Source: Chromera velia (taxonomy: Eukaryota > Sar > Chromeraceae). Taken from it: DNA of 27,923 nucleotides. Positions 1 through 15,500 of this stretch are shown here, one piece after another. The stretch is from contig JAHBMJ010003241.1 in the NCBI GenBank assembly GCA_018398765.1, positions 59,666 to 87,588 on the forward strand, given 5' to 3'. Under the pieces are notes generated by a model that made no database searches, was not told the origin of the DNA, and saw only the letters and a list, made by a program, of their open reading frames with translations. Positions within the stretch are counted from its first letter, which is position 1. Every line of letters starts with the position of its first letter. Made by a program: the position numbers and the translations under genes.

Positions 1-1
1 C

Positions 2-740
2 GACGTTCTCGCTGAGGACGGCGTCTGGACTCTGGAGCAGAGCTACGTGCTGCTGATGCTGGAACGGAAAAGCATCGACACCATCTGCCATGAGCATACG
101 GAATATTATGGAGTGAAGCAGGTCAGACAAAGACAGCCTACCTCCTCTCTCTGGCCATCAAGCCTGACTCACTTCCTCCTCCCCCCTTTCTTCCGATCTT
201 TCCTTTCCTGCATGCCCCCATATTTCCTGCCCTCTCTCCCTCTCACATCTTCCCCTGCCCTTTCTTTTTCCTTTTCCTCTTCCATGCCCCCTTCCCTTCT
301 CCGTTTCTTCTACCTTTCTCCTTGCACGTCCAACCGGGAAGAACAGATCTCTCGAGGAAGAAGAAGAAGAAGAAGAATATCCTATGCTGTTGAATTTCTT
401 TCACAGCAAACGGAATCGTTCAGAGATTTTGTCTGCCCTGCCTGCGTCTGCATGAATGCAGATCAAGGACATCATGGACAGGGCTGGCCTGAAGATCATC
501 GCGTTGTCCCTCAACGAGGCCAATGGGGGCAGTTTCCGCACGTTCGTCTGCAAGAAGACCTGCTCCCGGTTCCCCGAAGCCACCGAGCTGGTTGAGAAGT
601 ACCTCAAGAGGGAGGAGGAGGAGAGAATCCATACACCCGAAAGGTCTGTCCGTGAGTGAGACAGGAGGGCAGGACAAAGAAGAGTTGACGCACCCAAAGG
701 CGGAGCGTCGGCGTGAGAAGTGTCCGACCCTCTCTCTTTC

Positions 741-808
<68 letters not shown>

Positions 809-811
809 TGT

Positions 812-861
<50 letters not shown>

Positions 862-878
862 GTCTTTGCCTCTCTCTC

Positions 879-956
<78 letters not shown>

Positions 957-1001
957 TCTCTCTCTTTTTTTTTTTGCCTCTCTCTTTGCCTCCCTCTTTG
1001 C

Positions 1002-1081
<80 letters not shown>

Positions 1082-1105
1082 ACATCCCCGTGCGTCTCTG
1101 TCTCC

Positions 1106-1153
<48 letters not shown>

Positions 1154-2248
1154 TGTGTGGACATCCCCGTGCGTCTCTGTCTCCCTCTCTCCCTCTTTCT
1201 CTGTACATGTGTGTGGATGACTGCATATATGTACAGATGTTTGTGCGTGTATGTGTTTGTGCAGATATTTCGAGTGGGTCAGGGAGTGCGATGAGGAGGT
1301 GAGGAAGTTGAATGAATTCCTCGACTCTGCGAAGAAGGACGGAAAGTCGGTGTACATCTACGGAGCGTCAACGAAGGGCAACTGCCTCCTCCAGTACGCC
1401 AACATCGGACCTGAGAAAGTCCGTCTGTGAGTCCTGGCTTCTACACACAGTCACATTGAATTAAAGAAGAAATGAAGAAAAACAATGAAAAGATGAAAAG
1501 TGGGGGGAAGGAAGGGAATGTGCTGCCAAGTGTGAGCTCTCAGCAGCGACACTTTCTCTCCTCCTCAGTCTCCGTGATTGTGGGAATGAGCTTTTCTGTT
1601 TGCATTTCTTTCTGACTGTCTCGGGTCCCCCTTCAGGTTTCCCCTCTCTTCGCACTCTCCCTCGCATAAAATACACTTCTGGTTCTAGTGCTCGCGCAGT
1701 GTCGGTCTCCACTCGCATACACTAGATGAATGAAGAAATGATGCCGTGGGGAGAGTTGGGTGACCCGCATCTGTCTGTCCGCACAAGTACGATTTCAACC
1801 GTTTTTTCTGTTCGCGCCTGCGTGCACACTCTTGCAAGGTTGGATCCCAACGTGACAGCGCTTTCCAGGCATCGGAGCTCTGCTCTGATGACACATTCTT
1901 CTCAGATGAACGTCTAGGTAGGCACGATTTTGAATACATACCGCACGTGCGTGCCTTCCTGCCTGCCTGCAGATTCCTTTCGCAGTAGAGCGCAACCCGA
2001 AGAAGGAAGGGCTGATGACCTCCACCGGCATCGAGATCATCATGGAGGAGAAGATGAGGAGAGACCCCCCGGACTTCCTTCTCGTCCTGCCCTGGCACTT
2101 CCGTGATGAGATTGTGAAGAGGGAGGATGCGTTTCTGCAGGGGGGGGGACAGCTCGTCTTTCCCTTTCCTTCTTTCGAGGTCTACGGGAGCAGGTCAGTG
2201 AAGGGAACGGAAGGGAAACGAATTGTGTGCATGTACAAGGAAATGTGA
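2..2248 (+). CDS. C-terminal part of a SAM-dependent C-methyltransferase (four exons, 5' end outside window)
   Basis: Seen: exons read as 2-121, 462-643, 1265-1418 and 1973-2248, with phases that agree (0, 2, 0). Acceptors all end in CAG; donors are GTCAGA, GTCTGT and GTCCGT. Conserved blocks appear in family order: EQSY and DTICHEH with EYY in exon 1, NGGSFR in exon 2, YGASTKGN followed by LLQY in exon 3, FAVERNP and LLVLPWHF in exon 4. Known: this order is typical of the C-terminal domain of bacterial sugar C-methyltransferases (TylCIII/NovU type, Methyltransf_14), where the YGA-KGN loop belongs to the C-terminal Rossmann-like domain. The zinc-binding N-terminus and SAM motif would lie upstream of the window. 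Inferred role: C-methylation of a nucleotide sugar or related metabolite. Uncertain: the 3' end; an in-frame TGA ends exon 4 at 2246-2248, but a GTCAGT at 2193 could be another donor. A GTGAGT at 1427 is stronger than the chosen exon 3 donor but breaks the frame. Confidence 0.82.
122..461 (+). other. Intron 1 of the methyltransferase gene
   Basis: Starts GTCAGA and ends TGCAG. The sense strand is strongly pyrimidine-rich from about 160 to 325 (runs of C and T with TTTCC and CCCTT words). The reading frame on both sides is phase 0 and the flanking protein blocks (EYYGVKQ, then IKDIMDRAGL) join as in the family. A 182-codon open frame crosses the intron but is not conserved-looking sequence. 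Confidence 0.75.
729..1200 (+). repeat. Compound CT/GT microsatellite filling methyltransferase intron 2
   Basis: Alternating long blocks of CT and GT dinucleotides occupy most of the 621-bp intron (644-1264). A near-duplicate pair of cassettes, GT block plus GGACATCCCCGTGCGTCTCTG, occurs at about 1046-1100 and 1132-1180, which indicates a local segmental duplication. Long open frames on either strand here encode only SLSL/VCVC or RERE/HTHT repeats and are artefacts of the dinucleotide repeat. Confidence 0.95.
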
Positions 2249-4259
2249 CTAGATAGACATGGTGACAGACTGATAATTCGCCGGACAATTTCACGTGGCG
2301 AGCTGGAACGGGGCACTCAGGGGTGGCCTTCCGCCTCCTCCCTCCCAGCGCCCTGCCCTGTCTTGGATTACCTGTGTTTCTTTCATGAAGGCAGGTGATT
2401 TGCTTCTTTCTCCTTCCCATCTCTCCTGTCTGTCTTTCTTTGTTTGCGGACTCGAGTGTCGTTCAGGACCTTTTATTTGTAGAGAGCGTGAAGCGGTGTG
2501 TATTTTGTTTGGCATGCAATGGCACATGCACAGAAAGAGAGAGAGAGAGAGCGAGAGAGAGAGAATCTGCAAAGATGCTCGCTCAGCTTTGGTTCAATTA
2601 AAGACTGAAAAGGCGTTTGAACGCACACGGTTTCCTAGAGTGGCTGAGTGAAATTCAACGAAAATGATAGACAGACACACAGAGTCTGTTGTCCCTCAGG
2701 GCGTCCTTCCACCGCTTTCCAGAGACACAAAAGGACGGAGCGTTTCACAAAAATGATAAGTTGTTCGCGGACTGATTCGGTTCTCCCTCCACATGCATGC
2801 AGGGCGGAGGAGGCGCCTTCGGTGAACAGAGACGGCAAGGGAAAGGGTATAATGGAGAGACAGAGCTGCTCGACTTGTGAGGAGAGTCAGTCACTGCCCA
2901 CCCCAGCAGGCCATGTGAAATGAATGGAGAGAACGAACGAGCGCAAGAACGAGGACAGGGGCCGCGGTGTTAGGTGAAAGAGAGCGAGGTAGTTGGCATT
3001 TGTTGGCGGTTTGGTTTTCGTAGCGTTGAGGGCTCGGGGACGACAGCGTCTTGTTTTGTTTTTGGTTCATTTATTCGCTCGTTGTCTGATGTACCATTGT
3101 CTCTGTGTTGTCCGTTCTTCGCATTGTGCGCCAATGTGGAAGACAGAAAGTTGGATCGGCGGACAGGGGGACAGAAGGAGTCACATTTACAGGAAAGGAA
3201 GTGGCTCTGGGTCTGTCCACAAGAATTCGAAACATGAATTTAAATCGACGCTTGCATGCTTACACGCCCTCCTCGGTTTCGTTCAATTGTGGAATTTGCA
3301 GAGAGAAGAAAGGCTTCTTCTAGCTGTCTTCTTTTCTTTCTTGGCAGACACAGTCTCTTCCTCAGAAGCGCATGCGAGAGTAGGTCTTTGATAGACATTT
3401 GCCTGCCTCCTTCCTCCATCTTCTTCTTTCTTACCTCTCCCAAAAGAAGCAGGCCTGTGGTTGAGGAGCGACTGACAGTGAACGGTGCTCTCCTTTTTTT
3501 TCTGTTCTGCCCCTTCTGCCTGTGCTGGGCGAGTGAGGGCATGGTTGAGTGTTTCAGAGCACCTAGGGGGCGTGACCCACCGTCATCCAACCGTCAACCC
3601 ACGTCGTTTGTTTCTCGTATACGGCTGCATCGTTTGATGCATCGCGGCTATATAAGGATCTTGCACCCGGCACCCAAGTCGCCTCGAAGGGCAGTACGTG
3701 CCGTGAGATTCTGCGGTTGCACGCACGCAAGCGCATGCAGCTCTCCATTTTTGTCTTTTCGAAGATCTAAAAATTCAGGTGATTTTATGTTCCCCCAGTA
3801 CCGCTCAGAAAACACTCACTCCGCCCCAGGCTTCGCCATCAAATGCTAGATCAAATGCCGACATATGGCCCTATAGGTGGGAACCGTGGGGCCTCCGCCG
3901 CCTAGCCTATAGGTCCAAAGTTGAAAGTTCAATATGAATGTGGTCGTGTACCCAGTCGTGTACATGCAAAACACATACAAAACTATAAGTATAATTTAAA
4001 ATCAAAACTTCAGACATTTTAAGAACTTAATAATAAGGCCGGTTTTCAATATCTTATACTTAGTGATTAGTGGTGCCCTAGAGCACTGTCGCCGTTTTGT
4101 CTTATAGAGGTCGCCCCCGCAAATGGCAGGGAGGTGTACCTCATCTCTGTTATATGACAGGGTAGGATTAATGTCCGGATTGCTCCGCGCTCAGTGTCAG
4201 TCAATGAAGCATAGTAAATTAATTAGTAATTAGACGATATATATAATTTATGAATATTT
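2249..4259. other. Intergenic stretch with no supported gene
   Basis: No open frame here shows recognisable domain structure or splice logic. It holds a short GA microsatellite (about 2539-2566), a pyrimidine-rich tract around 3400-3530, and one canonical TATA-like string TATATAAGG at 3649-3657 with no convincing downstream coding exon. From about 3850 the base composition shifts to AT-rich. The 197-codon plus-strand frame at 3256-3849 is rich in Arg, Ser, Phe and Leu with no motif and is probably chance. Confidence 0.6.
4071..4143 (+). repeat. Dispersed repeat, copy 1 (second copy at 21309-21381)
   Basis: The stretch around CACTGTCGCCGTTTTGTCTT is shared with 21309-21381 in the same orientation over about 73 bases, with roughly a dozen substitutions by eye. 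Similarity fades on both sides. It lies just beyond the 3' end of the decayed retroelement, so it could be part of an LTR or of an independent small repeat; nothing visible decides between these. Confidence 0.7.
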
Positions 4260-4400
4260 TTAAAAACTTAAAAAAATATTTACCCCAGGCATGAACAGTG
4301 ATGAGGCCATCATCAACAGCCAACACACGACCTAAGAAGTGGCTCTTGTTGTTTTTGGCCTCCCACATAATCATCTCTCCCCACAGAAAATCAGAGATAG
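4260..4400 (-). pseudogene. Integrase C-terminal tail (GRVL...ITVH...WG motif)
   Basis: In a frame shifted from the integrase core, this reads LWGEMIMWEAKN, then FLGRVLAVDDGLITVHAWG. The pattern of a Gly-Glu/Asp-hydrophobic start, Gly-Arg-Val-Leu and a final hydrophobic-Thr-Val-His-x-Trp-Gly resembles the small beta-barrel tail at the end of many protist and invertebrate Ty3-like polyproteins. It is probably the 3' end of the pol gene. The family resemblance is from memory and should be treated as moderate. Confidence 0.5.
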
Positions 4401-5540
4401 GAGGGGCAGCGGGAATAGAAGCCTCTGGGGAGATGGCAAGAACTGGATTGTGACCGATTACCTGATGTTTGGGGAGGAGATGACAAACTGGAGTGGGAGG
4501 ACGATGCAAGGGAACAATCCGCTGGTGGAGATTCAGGCTTTAGGGCAGAGGGTGATGAAGAAGGGGGAGGAGCTGACTTGCGGGGACAGCGGACATGGGC
4601 AAGAATGCTGCGACCGGTGGAAGAGCGACGGATGCGATAGACGTGCGGGCCAAGATACTGAAGGATCTCAGCATCTTCGTATCGAGGAGTAAATGTGGGA
4701 TAACGTTCCTTTGGATGGTTGAAAAGGACTTTTTCGGAGACGGAGTATGCAGAGGCAGATTGATTATCAATGTCGGGGGTAAAAAGGTCTCGGAGGGAAG
4801 CGATAGCAGGGAAAAAGGGGAAACACCCTCTGCACACTTAGAAGGGGGACTTGCCTTTCTGACCTGAGCTGGGACGACGGTTGTACTGGGAGACGGCCTC
4901 ATCCAAAACGGACAGCCACGTGCTGTCAGAGAGGCCTTGGTCAAGAAGGATACCCCGAATAATAATTTGGAGCTCCCGGTAGGTTTGTTTAAGGGGGCCT
5001 AGAGAGCGATGCCAATCAGCAGGCGCAAAAGATTGTTCAATGGGTTTGCTGGATAGAAATTCGGCAAAATCTCCTCGATTCTCACCCCCCGAATTTATTC
5101 GTACTTCTGGAACTACTTCTCCCTCATGTCTCTGCCAATTGATGTAGACTTCTCAGATGGTGGCGACAAGGCGGTCTTTCAATGGGAATGCCCACAGCGA
5201 TCCATCAAATGCATCTTTGATCATCAGCAGGTAACGACGAACCCCATGATCCCCCAATCCATACATGACATCAATGAAAATATGGTGACCGGCAGAAGTC
5301 ACCCGGGGGGAAGCAGTAGTACCGTCAGAGAGTCTGACGTTCAAAACTTGCGAGGTTTTATGCGGGAACACATACCTCCGTGGAGACACGACCGAAGTGC
5401 ATGCGCGACAGCACGTCTCATAGGGCTACGAAGGAGAGAAGAAAGATCATGCAGGCCTTCCCACAGGGATTTCTGCGTGCCATTCACTCCCACATGCCCC
5501 AATTCTGCATGATGCTCTCTGATGAGGGATTCGATCAATT
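4391..5540 (-). pseudogene. Ty3-like integrase
   Basis: N-terminal zinc-binding segment: HHAELGHVGVNGTQKS near 5475-5515, with the expected cysteine region frameshifted. The catalytic core then runs in one frame from about 5389 to 4391 with only two in-frame stops: TGA near 5150 and TAA near 4838. The first catalytic Asp is visible in HIFIDVMYG (codon about 5270-5272), followed by YLLMIKDAFD and WAFPLKD. The second catalytic site, normally TDxGxEF, reads INSGGEN (about 5080-5100), so the essential Asp is Asn. Further on are WLSVLDEAVSQYNRRP and the C-terminal LGPHVYRIRR. Known: the DDE triad performs strand transfer. The missing Asp and the stops mark it as inactive. Confidence 0.8.
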
Positions 5541-5814
5541 CACTGAGTCAGCCTTTGGAGGTTGAAGTCTTAGAAGAGGGGAAGAGGAGGGATGAGCTTG
5601 TGTATGCGCACACAGATGGGCGGTTCTGACATGATGACGCAAACACGGTTTTTCCACACCTCCAAGCAGGTCCCTGGACGGCAGGGGGCGTAGGTCCCTC
5701 TTGATTGGATTGGGCTGCGGTGCTGGGGGAGGCCGAGGGATAAGAGACCTCTCCAGACACCGGCCACAGTCGTACAAAAAAAAAGTTATTGCTTGTACAA
5801 CAAAACCGAATATC

Positions 5815-6198
5815 TTAGCAGTCAGGAAAGGAAAGTGTGCCAGACTGAGTGGAATAGTCAAACACAGCCTTCAAATTGATCAGACGTTCATTTCCGATCA
5901 ACACAGGCGTAACTGAGTCGGTTTCTATCATATCAGCAATCAAGAGAGCGGGGCTACCATTGATTTGAACAGGGAGATGGGTAGCACACGTGACGACTTC
6001 AGGTTTCAAATTGCTACCTGTTTGGATGTGGTATGACTTGATGGCTACTTCCGTCCATGTCCAACCAAACGTAACGGTTGCCTTCAATGACATTTGCTTT
6101 AACCACCCTCTAGTAACTGTGGTACGACTGGTACCAACATCAAGGATAGTATAAGGACCATCAAAGGAGAAGGGAGGCGAATGAGAGGAAGTTGACAA
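5815..6198 (-). pseudogene. Retroelement aspartic protease
   Basis: An open frame of 127 codons carries the two hallmarks of a retropepsin-like fold. The first is an active-site loop TILDVGTS (Asp codon near 6139-6141), where the usual DTG/DSG has become DVG. The second is a C-terminal block PVLIGNERL followed by FDYSTQSGTL, matching the family pattern of an I/L-G-x-x-x-L segment before the last beta strands. It lies in a different frame from the Gag zinc knuckles, so a frameshift near 6200 or decay separates them. The change of the second active-site position suggests it may be inactive. Confidence 0.7.
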
Positions 6199-6369
6199 AC
6201 AGGTAGGAGAATTAAGGAGAGGAAACAGAAGGGACTGACATTAGGGTGGAAGTCACCACAACAAGACCTCCCTCCTTTGCCCATTGCCCCCCTCGCCCCC
6301 TTGTTCCCCCTGAGCTGTGGGGAAAATACTTTGCAATCAGTTTAGGAACTGACAACTGACAGTCCTCGG

Positions 6370-7690
6370 TCTTGTCACAGTGACCCTTTTTTCCACACCC
6401 CGGTGTCACAGTGTTACACTAAAACTGCATCAGACACTTCGGGATAGAATGACCCCACTTTGAACAGGTGATACACCAAGGTCAGTTCGTCACGGGGCGG
6501 TTGCCAGAAGCCCGGTTAGAGGAGCCTATCGCAGCGGTAGCACCACGCTCATGCGATTGAATGATTTTGGAAGGAAATAGAGACGGGGCCTGGGATGCGA
6601 TGAGGGAACCAAATTTTGGTTCAGAGGACGGCGTGGTGAAAGAAGAGGTGGGGTCGAGTTTTTGGGATTTGATCAAAAATTGTTAACAATCCTTTTTGGA
6701 TGATCCCAGGCAAAAGACTCAGCAGCTGCCATCACATCGCCCTACAAGGGAGAGGGGATGGCATACAGGAGGAAAAAAGATGCTAGGATTCCAAACCACT
6801 GATTGTCGGAAAATTGGCGGAACCGTCCCTGGATACGGAGTTTATATTTCTAATAGGAGAGGTCGAGATCTGTCTCTGGGTCTCCATTACCAGTGTATAC
6901 AGAGACGACGGTGCGATATGAATAGAACGTCTCAATCTTTTTTATGAGGTCTCGCACCTCTTTCTTCAGGGCTTTGGGAGTCAAGTGAAGTGCTCTCTAA
7001 GGGAGAGAGCAGAGATCGTTCAGACAAGTGTGAAACTCGACATCCTTGGGCTTGGCATAATGCCCTCGGAGTTCCTTCTAGATGAGATCAACGTCTTTCT
7101 TCTCCTCTGCGGTGAGGGAATAGACGTGTTCCATCAACAGTTCGAAAGGCTCTAGCCCGCTTATGAAAAGGCTGGCCCTCTCTGCCGGTGACACGCTCTT
7201 TAAATGTCTCTCAGAGAAGCGCTCAAAGGACTCGAAAATATTTTCGAGCTGCTCTGCTATGGCAAACAGGGGGGATGAATCTTTCACAAATTTCAGGGCA
7301 CACTTCCAATCAGGGATCTTTGTCGGCTCTCTGACTTGAAGTTCCTGTCTGCTTTGGCTGGCTCGAATGGCTTCTGCTTTTACGCTGGCCAGGGTGAGTC
7401 AAACTTCTTTTAGCTCTGCCATCAGCCGGGCATTTTTTTTTTGGGCCGTCTCCAACTCTTCATCTCTCTCTCCCATCTTTCTTTGCATTTCTCCTACAAT
7501 GCTGAACACTGTGTTTAACTTAAGTTGTCGCTGCAGTGTTACAGTGGCGTTGCTAGGAGGAGGGGCTTCCTCTTCCGACGGAGCGTCTTCTTCGTCTTGC
7601 AGCCCTTCAATAGCTCCTCCACTCATTGACACTTGAGGAGGAACATCAACACGAGATGGAATCGCTTGGAATAAAGGCTCAGACTCTTCT
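6370..7690 (-). pseudogene. Gag-like region with CCHC zinc knuckle, broken
   Basis: The frame opens near 7690. An acidic segment is followed by a predicted coiled coil (about 7400-7500, with Glu/Lys-rich heptads such as GERDEELETAQKK), then a stop. A Gag-like helical region follows at about 7080-7380, with further capsid-like sequence at about 6500-6960 containing several stops. A perfect CX2CX4HX4C knuckle (C-IT-C-SKWG-H-SIPK-C) lies at about 6432-6475. It is preceded by TGA and followed by TAG in the same frame. A second, degenerate Cys/His cluster (CGKKGHCDKTEDC) follows at about 6357-6395. Known: retroelement nucleocapsids bind RNA through such knuckles. The element can no longer make a full Gag. 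Confidence 0.75.
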
Positions 7691-7709
7691 ATTTTTTATA
7701 AATTGAATC

Positions 7710-7727
7710 GAACCTGCTCTGCTACCA
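7710..7727 (-). promoter_or_regulatory. Retroelement primer-binding site, initiator tRNA-Met type
   Basis: On the minus strand the sequence reads TGGTAGCAGAGCAGGTTCGA. Known: eukaryotic initiator tRNA-Met ends ...CTCTGCTACCA or ...CTCTGATACCA, so its complement starts TGGTAGCAGAG or TGGTATCAGAG, the commonest LTR-retrotransposon primer site. The first 11 bases match perfectly and the following AGGTTCGAT resembles the T-arm complement with small gaps. It lies about 20-90 bp before the Gag frame, as expected. Confidence 0.7.
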
Positions 7728-7730
7728 TAA

Positions 7731-8385
7731 AGTGGATACTATAGCTCTAGTGCTCGTGAATAGCTAGCTCATGCCCTGTCGCTGAGAGATAAGTATAACA
7801 GTCCGGTCTTATGCCTTTGTTCCACTACTGACTCGCTCGCTTCAATCTATATCAACAGATTTGTTCTTAATTAATTTGGTGGCTGATTCATGCACGCCGT
7901 GGCCACTCCATCGCTCAGTCAGTCTAGACAGGACATGCCGTGGCCCCAGTAAAATGGTATACAACATTTAATATGTATTTTCAAGTTCTTAACGAATTTT
8001 TATTGATTAAAATTGAGTGATTGATGATAGATGTGCTTGATCAAATAATTGAACTAGGTATAGTTTTAAGCGGTAAGCCTCGCAATGTAGCGGGCAATGA
8101 GCTAGCCACTGAACCGACTTGTTACTACTAGTAGCTTTGACAGATCGAGCTTCTAATACAGTAATACTAACTAATATTACTCTAGAAACTATACATACTT
8201 TTGACTAGACTTTTGATAAAATATAATCAATTCCACTTTATAGATTCCACTGGGAACTACTGGGAACTAGAGTAAGAGTTTCTAGAAGAGTTTGATATGA
8301 TAGAAATTTGAAGACGGGCTTGAGCCTTGAGGACTATATGTAGCTTTAAGCTACTACTAGTAGGCTATAATTCAGCTTTTATGTT
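7731..8385. other. AT-rich stretch, possible 5' LTR or flank, with tRNA-like fragment
   Basis: No open frame of interest. If the primer site at 7710-7727 is genuine, this stretch should hold the 5' LTR, but no copy of it could be found near 3850-4260. On the minus strand about 8045-8115 reads like the 5' half of a tRNA (GGTTCAGTGGCTAGCTC), with a weak B-box-like TAGTTCAAT about 50 bases further on. Repeated CTACTAGTAG words occur at 8126-8136 and 8350-8365. Confidence 0.4.
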
Positions 8386-15040
<6,655 letters not shown>

Positions 15041-15128
15041 TCCTTGTTCGAAGCGTTCCACCTTGTTCGCCAAATCATGCCAGACAGAGGAAGAGACGGA
15101 GAACCCTGTCACGTCTGCGATGACCTAA

Positions 15129-15164
15129 CATTCACCCTCACGTACTGCCATTCACCCTCACGTG
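15129..15164 (-). promoter_or_regulatory. Direct repeat with G-box-like CACGTG upstream of the NDC1-like gene
   Basis: CATTCACCCTCACGT occurs twice (15129-15143 and 15149-15163), 20 bp apart, about 90-125 bp upstream of the likely start codon. The distal copy completes a perfect palindromic CACGTG (15159-15164). Known: CACGTG is the core of bHLH/bZIP-binding G-boxes, including light-responsive plant promoters. A regulatory role here is inference only. Confidence 0.35.
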
Positions 15165-15329
15165 ACACATCGCATGCTTTGGTCCACCTGTGGATCAGCA
15201 GTGCATGGATGAGAGAACCTTAATTGATCAGCCTTTTCGGCGCTGAATTCGAACGCACTCCCGCTGGATGTAGACTCAATGCTACTTATTGCAGAGAGAG
15301 AAGAGCTGTATAGAGAAGCAGGGTCCGAG

Positions 15330-15450
15330 CTCCCGGCCCGGCGGCGCATGCATGCAGGCCGGCCGCGGCCCTGCATGGCGGCCGCGGGGCGCGCGCGGGG
15401 GCGAGAGGTCCTGCGATGCATGTCCTCCATTGTCCTCCCGCGCGCCGCGA
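15330..15450. other. Short GC-rich, CpG-dense island
   Basis: A 120-bp patch dominated by CCGGCC, GCGGCCGC and GCGCGCG words stands out from its surroundings and contains many palindromic sites (GGCCGGCC, GCATGC, GCGCGC). It lies about 300 bp upstream of the NDC1-like start codon and just before the first repeat module at 15501. It could be promoter-associated or the edge of the repeat complex. No coding frame through it looks real. Confidence 0.5.
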
Positions 15451-15500
15451 AATGCCGCGAAGAAAACACCGATTCACATCCACGAACCCTCGATTCACGA

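Larger units (their letters stand above)
4260..7730 (-). mobile_element. Decayed Ty3-like retroelement lacking reverse transcriptase
   Basis: Read on the minus strand, the order is primer-binding site (7710-7727), Gag (about 7690-6370), aspartic protease (6198-5815) and integrase with C-terminal tail (about 5540-4260). Several in-frame stops and frame changes show it is dead. Known: Ty3/gypsy elements run Gag-PR-RT-RH-IN, whereas Ty1/copia elements run Gag-PR-IN-RT-RH. Here only about 275 bp separate protease and integrase, and nothing like RT follows the integrase. The integrase style (HH zinc-binding start, LGPHVYRI near the C-terminus) is Ty3-like, so loss of RT-RNase H by deletion is the simplest explanation. 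No matching long terminal repeats could be seen in 3850-4260 against 7730-8380. The flanks are AT-rich. Confidence 0.8.

Noticed and set aside
401..1357. Long minus-strand frames of HTHT/RERE repeats (up to 318 codons) and plus-strand SLSL/VCVC frames
   Set aside because: They are produced by the CT/GT microsatellite, which has no stop codons in several frames, and they overlap real methyltransferase exons.
3256..3849. 197-codon plus-strand open frame
   Set aside because: No motif, biased composition from pyrimidine-rich DNA, no neighbouring exon logic.
3850..8380. Long terminal repeat pair around the retroelement
   Set aside because: No convincing similarity between the two flanks could be seen by eye in either orientation; not reported as LTRs.
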